This document shows, piece by piece, positions 52,950-64,000 of a stretch of 64,000 nucleotides of DNA. Each line of letters begins with the position of its first letter. Within the stretch, counting starts at the first letter, position 1. Under the pieces are notes generated by a model. The model had not been told where the DNA came from. It worked only from the letters and a program-made list of their open reading frames with translations, and ran no database searches. Made by a program: the position numbers and the translations under genes. This DNA comes from Bifidobacterium sp. ESL0790 (GTDB lineage: Bacteria; Actinomycetota; Actinomycetes; Actinomycetales; Bifidobacteriaceae), in NCBI RefSeq assembly GCF_029395435.1, contig NZ_CP113915.1, forward strand, positions 62,001-126,000, written 5' to 3'.

Positions 52950-55601
52950 ATGACTCGTTTGATAATCGTTTCCAACAGGCTGCCTATGTCGCTGTACGCC
53001 AGGCCTGACGGGACGTTTGCGCTCAAACAGAATATCGGCGGTCTTGCCACGGCCATCGGCCCTTACCACAAGGCCCACAACGATTGCTATTGGTTCGGCT
53101 GGAGCGGCATCGACCCGCAGACGCGCAGCAAGGAGGAGGTCGAGGCCATCACCGCCGAGTTCGAGCGCCAGCGTTGCATCCCGATTTTCCTGAGCCAGAA
53201 AGAGATTGACGGCTATTATGCCGGTTACTCCAACGACACGCTGTGGCCGCTGTTCCACGATTTCGCGCACGAGGCCAAGTTCGACCCCGAGACGTGGAAG
53301 GTCTATACCCAGGTCAACGAGAAGTTCGCCGACGCCATCGCCGAGCGTCTGCGCCCGGACGACACGGTGTGGATTCAGGACTACCACTTGATGCTCCTGC
53401 CGAGCATGCTGCGCGCCCGCTTCCCCAAGCTGCGCATCGGCTGGTTCCTCCATATTCCCTTCCCGAGCCCCGAGATCTTCCGTCAGCTGCCCAATGGCCC
53501 GGACTTGCTGCGCGGGCTGTTGGGCGCCGACCTGCTCGGCTTCCACACCGTCGATTTCTGCGCCAATTTTATGGCCGTCGTGCAGATGCTGCTCGGCCTT
53601 GAGGTCGGGGAGAACGGTCGCGTCGCCGTCACCAACAAGATCCTCGGCATTCCCGAACCCGCCTCATCCGAAGGGCAGAAGTCCTCGGCCGGCGCCTCGC
53701 CCGATAAGCCCTCCAGCACGGATTCCGCCGACACCATCGCCGCCAAGGCCGCCCAAGTCCCGAAGCGCTTCGTCACTATCGACGCCTTCCCGATCGGCAT
53801 TGATTACAACCTCTACCGCCGCACGTCTCACTCGAGTCTCGCCAAGGCCATGCGCAACGGCATCGAGGCCGCCAGCGGCAAGCGCACCCGTCGACTCAAG
53901 ACCTCGCTGACCGCAGAATCCCAAGCCGCCCTCGAGGCCAGGTCCACCGGCAGCCAGATCAACACCGACAGCCAAGACGAGCTTCCCGAGGTGGCGCTCG
54001 CCCAATCCGTCGCCGCCAACGGCAAGAACATGCCGAATAAGGACGTCGTCTCGGTCGATCGCCTCGACTACACGAAGGGCCTGCCCGAGCGTCTGCGCGC
54101 CTTCGCCCTCATGCTCGACCGCTACCCTGAGTGGATCGGCCACGTCACCTATTACCTGCTGGCCACCCCTTCGCGCGAGGACGTCGAGACGTACCGTCGC
54201 CTCAAGGACCAGGTCGACCAGCTGGTCGGCGAGATTAACGGCAAGTATTCCCTGCTGTCGTGGACCCCGATCCACTACATCACCCGTTCGCTGCCGATCA
54301 AGCCGGTCTGTGGCATCTACGCGGCCGGCGACGTCGCGCTGGTCACCCCGCTGCGTGACGGTATGAACTTGGTCGCCAAGGAATACCTGGCCTGCCGCGA
54401 TGGCCGAGATGGCGCGCTGGTCCTCTCCGACATGTGCGGTGCCGCCCGCGAGCTCGCCGACGCCTATATCGTCAATCCCTACGACATTGACGCGGTATGC
54501 GAGGCCCTGCATTCGGCTCTCACCATCAACCCGGACGAGGCCAAGCGCCGCAACAAGACCATGCAGACCCGCCTGCAATACCGCACCGCGTCCCTGTGGT
54601 CCACCGAGTTCCTGAGCACGTTGCACCAGGTGAGCGAGCCAACGCTGGCCGACCGCCGTCTGGAGAGCCTGCAGCGCGACAAGCTCGTCGACCGCTGGGG
54701 CAAGTCCCAGCACAAGCTGCTGCTGCTCGACTACGACGGCACGCTCACCCCGCTCGTCCGCACACCCGACCGCGCCAAGCCCAAGCGCCGTCTGCTCAAC
54801 CTGTTGCGCCGCCTCGGCTCCCAGCCCGACGTCGACCTTTATATCGTCTCCGGCCGCGACCGCGACACCATGGAGAACTGGCTGGGCGACCTGCCTGTCG
54901 GCCTCATCGCCGAGCACGGTGTCTGGCGCAGCGATGTCAAGCAGATCGACGCCAAGGAAGATTCGTATCTCGCTAAATCCACGTCGATTACCGGCCCGTC
55001 CGGCCGTGTCTGGCGTCGTGCCACCAACCTTCCCGATCCGGCCGTGTGGCGTCCGATCATCGAGGGCATCATGGAGGAGTCGGTCGCGCGCGTGCCCAAG
55101 TCCTTCGTCGAGCACAAGTCGAGCACGTTGGCCTGGCATTACCGCCGTTGTGACCAGGCGCTCGCCGCCACCGAGCGCGAGAACCTGCTGCGCAAGCTTC
55201 ACGAGGTCTGTGGCAAATACGGCCTGATGACCATGGAGAACTCGAAGGTCGTCGAGGTCTGCCCCGTCTCCATCAGCAAGGGCCTGGCCGTCGTGCCGCT
55301 CGCCCAGAGCGACCGCTACGATTTCGTCCTTGCCGCCGGCGACGACACCACCGACGAGACGATGTTCGCCGCCGTTCCCGATGACGGCTCCATGCAGAGC
55401 AGCTTCCATCCGCGCTCCTCGCGCCCCGACGACGTCGGCGTCCTCGCCCAGATCGACACGGCCATCTCCTCGTGGACGATCAAGATCGGCGCGGGTGGCA
55501 CCAAGGCCCGCACCCGCATCGCCGACCCCGCCGAGATGCTGCGCCTGCTGGGCTACCTCGCCACCGAATCCGATGCCGTCGCCGCTGAGAAAGGATTGTG
55601 A
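52950..55601 (+). CDS. Fused trehalose-6-phosphate synthase/phosphatase (OtsA-OtsB)
   Basis: 883 aa. Residues 1-560 are a GT20 trehalose-6-phosphate synthase: [56 protein letters not shown], and [16 protein letters not shown]. Residues about 590-870 are a HAD-type phosphatase with [16 protein letters not shown] and [10 protein letters not shown]. Together they make trehalose from UDP-glucose and glucose-6-phosphate. A low-complexity region at about 237-350 contains two inserts, [10 protein letters not shown]... and [10 protein letters not shown].... ATG at 52950 with GAGGTG upstream. Trehalose is an osmo- and stress protectant. The phosphatase catalytic aspartates are present. Confidence 0.93.
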   Translation: MTRLIIVSNRLPMSLYARPDGTFALKQNIGGLATAIGPYHKAHNDCYWFGWSGIDPQTRSKEEVEAITAEFERQRCIPIFLSQKEIDGYYAGYSNDTLWPLFHDFAHEAKFDPETWKVYTQVNEKFADAIAERLRPDDTVWIQDYHLMLLPSMLRARFPKLRIGWFLHIPFPSPEIFRQLPNGPDLLRGLLGADLLGFHTVDFCANFMAVVQMLLGLEVGENGRVAVTNKILGIPEPASSEGQKSSAGASPDKPSSTDSADTIAAKAAQVPKRFVTIDAFPIGIDYNLYRRTSHSSLAKAMRNGIEAASGKRTRRLKTSLTAESQAALEARSTGSQINTDSQDELPEVALAQSVAANGKNMPNKDVVSVDRLDYTKGLPERLRAFALMLDRYPEWIGHVTYYLLATPSREDVETYRRLKDQVDQLVGEINGKYSLLSWTPIHYITRSLPIKPVCGIYAAGDVALVTPLRDGMNLVAKEYLACRDGRDGALVLSDMCGAARELADAYIVNPYDIDAVCEALHSALTINPDEAKRRNKTMQTRLQYRTASLWSTEFLSTLHQVSEPTLADRRLESLQRDKLVDRWGKSQHKLLLLDYDGTLTPLVRTPDRAKPKRRLLNLLRRLGSQPDVDLYIVSGRDRDTMENWLGDLPVGLIAEHGVWRSDVKQIDAKEDSYLAKSTSITGPSGRVWRRATNLPDPAVWRPIIEGIMEESVARVPKSFVEHKSSTLAWHYRRCDQALAATERENLLRKLHEVCGKYGLMTMENSKVVEVCPVSISKGLAVVPLAQSDRYDFVLAAGDDTTDETMFAAVPDDGSMQSSFHPRSSRPDDVGVLAQIDTAISSWTIKIGAGGTKARTRIADPAEMLRLLGYLATESDAVAAEKGL

Positions 55602-55605
55602 GGGC

Positions 55606-55761
55606 TTGCGTGGCCACTTTTTTCTAAGCGTCAAAAAGTGGCCACGCAAATGAACATCGTTAAAATCATAATCGTTGAAATACCAACGATTATGATTTTT
55701 TATTGGCTTGAAAAATGTTACATTGGTGGCCACTTTTTAAAATTTCCTAAAAAGTGGCCAC
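55606..55761 (+). terminator. Triple hairpin between otsAB and ilvA
   Basis: Hairpin 1: 17-bp exact arms TTGCGTGGCCACTTTTT and AAAAAGTGGCCACGCAA (55606-55622, 55633-55649). Hairpin 2: 15-bp exact arms AAAATCATAATCGTT and AACGATTATGATTTT, ending in T6 (55662-55701). Hairpin 3: 14-bp exact arms GTGGCCACTTTTTA and TAAAAAGTGGCCAC (55726-55739, 55748-55761). Hairpin 2 is a likely intrinsic terminator. Hairpins 1 and 3 share the same GTGGCCACTTTTT arm. It fills the gap between the two genes. Confidence 0.75.
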
Positions 55762-55816
55762 GCGTTTTATGAACAACCCGCCACCTTATTCGTCTTCCCT
55801 GTCTTAAACTGCGCTT

Positions 55817-57082
55817 ATGGAACAAGCAGACGTCATCAAGGCATTGCAGCACGATCACGCGGCCGAGCTCAAAAAGGCCGCCAAACGACTCGAAGGTACG
55901 GCCCATCACACCCCGATCACCCCGTCCCCGGCGCTGTCGCAGGCCACGGGTCACGAGATTCTCCTGAAGCCTGAGAACCTCCAGGTCACCGGTTCCTTCA
56001 AGATTCGCGGTGCCTACAACAAGATTGCCTCGCTCTCCGACGACGAGCTCGCGTGTGGCATCGTCACCGCCTCCGCCGGCAACCATGCCCAGGGCGTGGC
56101 CTACGCCGCCCGTGAGCGCCATGCCAAGGCCACCATCGTCATGCCCGAAATCACCCCGCCGCTCAAGGTTGATGCCACGAAGTCCTACGGCGCCAACGTC
56201 GTCCTGCATGGCGACCTCTTCGATGACGCGGCAGCCTACGCGGCCGAACTCTCCAAGCGCGAGGGCATGATCTACGTCCCTCCATTTGACGATTACGAGG
56301 TGCTTTGCGGCCAGGGCACCATCGGCCTTGAGATCCTTGAAGACGTCCCGAACGTCACCGATGTCGTCGTCCCGCTGGGCGGCGGTGGCCTCGGCTCCGG
56401 CGTGGCGCTTGCCATCAAGACCTTCAAGCCCGAGGTCCGCGTTATTGGCGCGATTCCCGAGGGCTCGCCCGCGTTCAAGAACTCGTTCGCGGCCGGCACC
56501 GTCGTTCCCGCCGACAAGGTGGTCACCTCCGCCGAGGGCGTCGCGGTCGGCCATCCCGGCGACCTCACCTTCGCGATCCTGAACGAGTTTCTCGATGACC
56601 TGGTCACCGTCTCCGAACGCGACATCAACGAGATGATCCTTCTGATGCTCGAGAAGCACAAGCTGGTCGTCGAGGCCGCCGGCGCGGTCTCCCTGGCCGC
56701 GCTCGAACACTTGAACCTGCGCTCGCGCGTCTTCGCTTCGGCCAAGGGCAAGCACGTCGTCGTCCCGATCATCTCGGGCGGCAACATCGACACCGTCACC
56801 ATCGGCGCCGTCATTCAGAAGGGCATGATCGCCCGCGGCCGCATCATGAATTTCGAGGTCGAGCTCCCCGACACCCCCGGCCAGCTGGTCAAGGTCGCCC
56901 AAGTGCTCGCCGCCGCCCGCGCCAACGTCATCCAGCTCGACCACGACCAGTTCAAGGCCTCCGGCCACTACACGGATTCGGTCTCGCTGGGCGTCACCGT
57001 CGAGACGAACGGCCCCGAGCACATCGCCCAGGTCTTCGCCGCCCTGAAAGAGGCTGGTTTCGACCCCAAGCGCATCTACTGA
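55817..57082 (+). CDS. ilvA: Threonine dehydratase (threonine ammonia-lyase) with ACT domain
   Basis: 421 aa. PLP enzyme converting threonine to 2-oxobutanoate and ammonia, first step towards isoleucine. PLP lysine K62 in TGSFKIRGAYNK; cofactor phosphate loop PLGGGGLGSGVAL. The C-terminal part (about 330-421, MNFEVELPDTPGQLVKVAQVLAAARANV) is a single ACT-like domain, a length and layout closer to the short/catabolic type than to the two-ACT biosynthetic enzyme of E. coli. No ribosome binding site is seen before the ATG at 55817, and a -10-like TTAAACT ends 8 nt upstream, so the mRNA may be leaderless. Followed by a terminator. Confidence 0.92.
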   Translation: MEQADVIKALQHDHAAELKKAAKRLEGTAHHTPITPSPALSQATGHEILLKPENLQVTGSFKIRGAYNKIASLSDDELACGIVTASAGNHAQGVAYAARERHAKATIVMPEITPPLKVDATKSYGANVVLHGDLFDDAAAYAAELSKREGMIYVPPFDDYEVLCGQGTIGLEILEDVPNVTDVVVPLGGGGLGSGVALAIKTFKPEVRVIGAIPEGSPAFKNSFAAGTVVPADKVVTSAEGVAVGHPGDLTFAILNEFLDDLVTVSERDINEMILLMLEKHKLVVEAAGAVSLAALEHLNLRSRVFASAKGKHVVVPIISGGNIDTVTIGAVIQKGMIARGRIMNFEVELPDTPGQLVKVAQVLAAARANVIQLDHDQFKASGHYTDSVSLGVTVETNGPEHIAQVFAALKEAGFDPKRIY

Positions 57083-57113
57083 GGTTCGCGTTTCAGCAGT
57101 ATGCAATGAAAGA

Positions 57114-57155
57114 GGCCTCGCCGTAGCATTAAACCGCGGCAAGGCCACATTTTTA
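57114..57155 (+). terminator. Terminator of ilvA
   Basis: GGCCTCGCCG (57114-57123) pairs with CGGCAAGGCC (57137-57146), one mismatch, then a T-run at 57150-57154. Confidence 0.65.
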
Positions 57156-57243
57156 TTACCTTTGTATTTGGTCTTTCACATATGGATTTCCAATACTCGC
57201 GAAACTCGCCTGACCATATCAAGGCGATTCCGCGACGGCAAGG

Positions 57244-57669
57244 TTAATCAACGGCAAAAATATTGATATTGCCAAGGTCCTTGGTTACGGTTGCCAAGCT
57301 AAAGCTGATCTCATACAGCAGCAGGTTCCCGTCGGCCGCGCGCAAAGTGTTCGCGTAGTCCGGAATTTTGGCGATGAATTTGTCCGCGATCTCATCGATG
57401 CTTTTCCTGCTTGGTCGAGCAATCCCTTGTGCCTTCACATGCGCGTTGCCGCCATGGGGAATGGTCGTAAAAGCGACACGAGCATTCGCCTGCATTTCCT
57501 TGACTTTGTTATTGTCTTTAAACGTCGCAAAGTAAAGGATGTTGTCGGCAGGTTCGAAATAAAAATTGACGATCCGCACGTCCGGAATATCGTCGACCGA
57601 AGTGGCCAGCGCCATCTCCGTCTGTTCCGCCAGAAGTCGGTAGAACTCTTCCTTCGTGTTCATGGACAT
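57244..57669 (-). CDS. Pyridoxamine 5'-phosphate oxidase-like FMN-binding protein
   Basis: 141 aa, split beta-barrel flavin-binding fold. Residues TEMALATSVDDIPDVRIVNFYFEPADNILYFATFKDNNKVKEMQANARVAFTTIP match the family; such small members reduce or bind flavins or heme-like cofactors. The C-terminus is HVKAQGIARPS...LLLYEISFSLATV. AAAGGAGG precedes the ATG at 57669 by 11 nt; a second ATG at 57663 is possible. Monocistronic. The substrate is unknown. Confidence 0.85.
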   Translation of the reverse strand: MSMNTKEEFYRLLAEQTEMALATSVDDIPDVRIVNFYFEPADNILYFATFKDNNKVKEMQANARVAFTTIPHGGNAHVKAQGIARPSRKSIDEIADKFIAKIPDYANTLRAADGNLLLYEISFSLATVTKDLGNINIFAVD

Positions 57670-57798
57670 TACCTATATCGCCTCCTTTAATTCAGCATTT
57701 TTTCATAACCGCTCATGGTTTCCGCAAAGGCGATATAAACAGGTTTCGTCGGCATCTGTCCACTCTTCTGTTTCGCTTTTGCTTTTGACCCGCGAATC

Positions 57799-58557
57799 CT
57801 ACTTCTTCGCTTCGGCAATGGTCTCGTCCACCAGCTCCGGCAGCGCCTTGGCGATGTCGTCGTGGATGAGCCGTGTGGCGATGTTGTCGTACTGCGTGCG
57901 CCCCATGTTCATAATGGTCATCGGCACCCCGGCCTGCACGGCGATTGGCGCGAGCGACGCGGCGGGAAAGACCTCAAGCGTCGAGCCGATCACCCAGAAC
58001 TCGTCGGCCTTGGCCACCCGCGCCATCGACTTCTCCATCGCGCCTTCGGGCAGCATCTCGCCAAAATAGACCACGTCGGTTTTGATGAGTCCGTTGCAAG
58101 GCATGTTCCCGCTATACGGCAGCTTGCGGTGGCAATGCGGATCCGGCTCGTTGTCCAGGTTCGCCATGATGTCGGCGGTGTCGTATTTCGCGTGGCACTT
58201 CATGCAGTGCGACGTCCCGATGGTTCCGTGCAGGTTCACGATCAAATCGCTGGAATTGCCGGCCTTCTCGTGCAGCGCGTCGAAGTTCTGCGTGGCGAGC
58301 AGCGTCAGCAGTCCCGCCTTCTCCAGCTTCACCAGCGCCTTGTGCGCCTCGCCCGGCTGCGCGTTCCACACCGGCGACGCCTTCTGCCAAGCCCACGAAT
58401 ACTCGCGCGCCTTCTTGTCGCTCATGAACGCGTCGATGTCGTAGACGCTCATCTGGTCCGGGTGCTTGGTCCACACCCCGTCAGGCCCGCGGAAATCAGG
58501 GATTCCCGCGGAGGTCGAAATGCCGGCTCCGGTCAATACCGCAATCTTCTTAGTCAT
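57799..58557 (-). CDS. Sir2-family NAD-dependent protein deacetylase (sirtuin)
   Basis: 252 aa. NAD-binding motif LTGAGISTSAGIPDFRG (8-24), TQNFDALHEKAG (TQNID variant with Phe), catalytic HGT, and a zinc site from CMKCH and CHRK...MPCNG. IGSTLEVFPAASL and the late VPMTIMN complete the Rossmann fold. It deacylates lysines using NAD. ATG at 58557 has GTAAGG 8 nt upstream; the frame is open for 14 more codons without support. Gene stands alone. The TQNID-to-TQNFD change is common in bacterial sirtuins and should not affect activity. Confidence 0.92.
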   Translation of the reverse strand: MTKKIAVLTGAGISTSAGIPDFRGPDGVWTKHPDQMSVYDIDAFMSDKKAREYSWAWQKASPVWNAQPGEAHKALVKLEKAGLLTLLATQNFDALHEKAGNSSDLIVNLHGTIGTSHCMKCHAKYDTADIMANLDNEPDPHCHRKLPYSGNMPCNGLIKTDVVYFGEMLPEGAMEKSMARVAKADEFWVIGSTLEVFPAASLAPIAVQAGVPMTIMNMGRTQYDNIATRLIHDDIAKALPELVDETIAEAKK

Positions 58558-59524
58558 ATATATAGCCTTACCACGTCCGCCTCGCCCGCGCAGACTCATC
58601 TTGCCATTTTGCCCAGTTCCTTCGAACAGCGAGCAGACAATTAGGAGTGCATTCAGTTCAGGGTCGGAATTCTTCGCAGCTCCGAAGGCATAGCTCGCTA
58701 CGTCATTCTGCGGGCGTCGTCTTTCGTAGGCTTCTATATAACCCAGCAGACTTGGATAGACGCTTCGTCAAGATGGGCGTGAGTTGATTCCTGTTGGTTC
58801 TGCCGTAATCTCCGTTCGATCCGTTCTGCCAATCTGTGCTCGGAATCCTACCGCTCGTTGCCGCAGTTCGCGCCTCAGCAATGAATACGCAAACTTCCTG
58901 CTTCCTATATAAGAAGTAAGAGAAGTATTAGAGACATATATGTATTAGAGACCGGCATGCATATGAGGACGTCGTAATTGCCGGGGCTTAAATGCCATTT
59001 GCTAGGGCCGTAAGACATTATTCCCGCACCGCCTAGTTGCGATGGCATGAATATCAACGGAATGCGAGTGTAGGCGCTCCTTTTATTTGGCATGACATGC
59101 TGATTCTCACTAGTTTGAACTTTGCATTTCAAGAATTTAGGTCTACACTGATTGAGACACAGTAAATATGCGCATTGGCAACACGCCGAGGGAACCGCAT
59201 CACTGCAACGGTTCCTAGCTCTTTTGCGCCCTTTGATTTGCGCAAACTCCGAAAGTCGCGTATATTTACATCTTGCTGCTCAGCACGGCAACTTCAACTC
59301 CCAAGAGTTTGAAATTGCTTGTTGGTGTGGTGGTGGTTTGAGAACTCAAGAGCGTGTTTGTACTACTTTTTTTAAGCTTTTTTGATTGCCAGTCCGGCGC
59401 GTGCCCCGTTTTGGGGTGTCCTAGGGGGCTTAATTCGTGTCGGGGTTTTTAGTGTGGACCATTCCCCCTTATGGAATGGTTCCGTCGATTATTATGAGAG
59501 TCATTTGTTTGGTTCTCTTCGCAT
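58558..59524 (+). promoter_or_regulatory. rRNA operon promoter and leader
   Basis: About 970 bp without a protein gene. A good promoter is TTGCAT (59122-59127), 16-bp spacer, TACACT (59144-59149), with a start near 59156. A boxA/boxB-like antitermination segment, TTGAGAACTCAAGAGCG, lies at 59338-59354; the same TTGAGAACT with shared upstream bases recurs in the spacer at 61278-61286. The stretch before 59100 is AT-rich and otherwise empty. Confidence 0.6.

Positions 59525-64000
<4,476 letters not shown>

Noticed and set aside
53664..55733. 689-codon minus-strand frame opposite otsA-otsB
   Set aside because: Antisense artefact of the biased codon usage in the trehalose gene.

Overview
The window is high-GC actinobacterial DNA that ends in an rRNA operon, and the 16S gene places it in the genus Bifidobacterium. 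The 16S carries the genus-type stretch CTCCTGGAAACGGGTGG near 59676 and the genus-type segment around 60202. The species cannot be fixed from sequence reading alone. Most genes are ordinary core genes with AGGAG-type ribosome binding sites and tight operons. Several intergenic regions are AT-rich and hold unusual palindromes.

Layout. 0-3.4 kb: a minus-strand pair (class I aminotransferase plus an ATP-grasp ligase of the D-Ala-D-Ala ligase family with altered acceptor-loop residues) and a RelB/YafQ-type toxin-antitoxin module. 3.4-14.5 kb: the conserved actinobacterial cluster of NUDIX protein, large exported DUF6049-type protein, lipid II flippase MurJ and a membrane pseudokinase, divergent from the CCA-adding enzyme. 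14.7-18.7 kb: LytR_C protein, KsgA, a G5-domain cell-wall lytic protein and tRNA-Thr. 19.6-25.2 kb: two DsbA-like membrane thioredoxins facing each other across a nine-unit palindromic 62-bp repeat array, then a membrane Ser/Thr kinase. 25.6-29.7 kb: a 4-kb LPxTG surface protein split by a G9 tract. 30-38.8 kb: cystine-type symporter, butanediol-type dehydrogenase, M20 amidohydrolase, a small putative regulator, a small membrane protein and the shared sugar-ABC ATPase MsiK. 38.9-52.4 kb: DUF4032 kinase-like protein, RlmB, Dcd, esterase, Na+/H+ antiporter, TadA, TauE/SafE exporter and AsnB. 52.9-58.6 kb: fused trehalose-6-phosphate synthase/phosphatase, threonine dehydratase, FMN-binding protein and a sirtuin. 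59.1-64 kb: rRNA promoter, 16S, spacer without tRNA, and the 5' 2.5 kb of 23S.

How the genes fit together. Much of the left half is cell-envelope biology: lipid II export and its pseudokinase partner, LytR_C, the G5 lytic enzyme, thiol-disulfide proteins and a sortase-anchored adhesin. The right half is mostly housekeeping RNA modification, nucleotide, amino-acid and trehalose metabolism.

The best candidates for undescribed biology are: (1) the surface protein, whose signal peptide and body lie in different frames joined by a nine-G tract, which looks like an on/off phase-variation switch; (2) the 62-bp palindromic array that starts one base after a dsbA-like stop codon, with a period close to six helical turns; (3) a dispersed fold-back element seen at 12.9 kb and 50.4 kb; (4) a triple hairpin between the trehalose and threonine dehydratase genes; and (5) two small membrane proteins and a possible small RNA around msiK.
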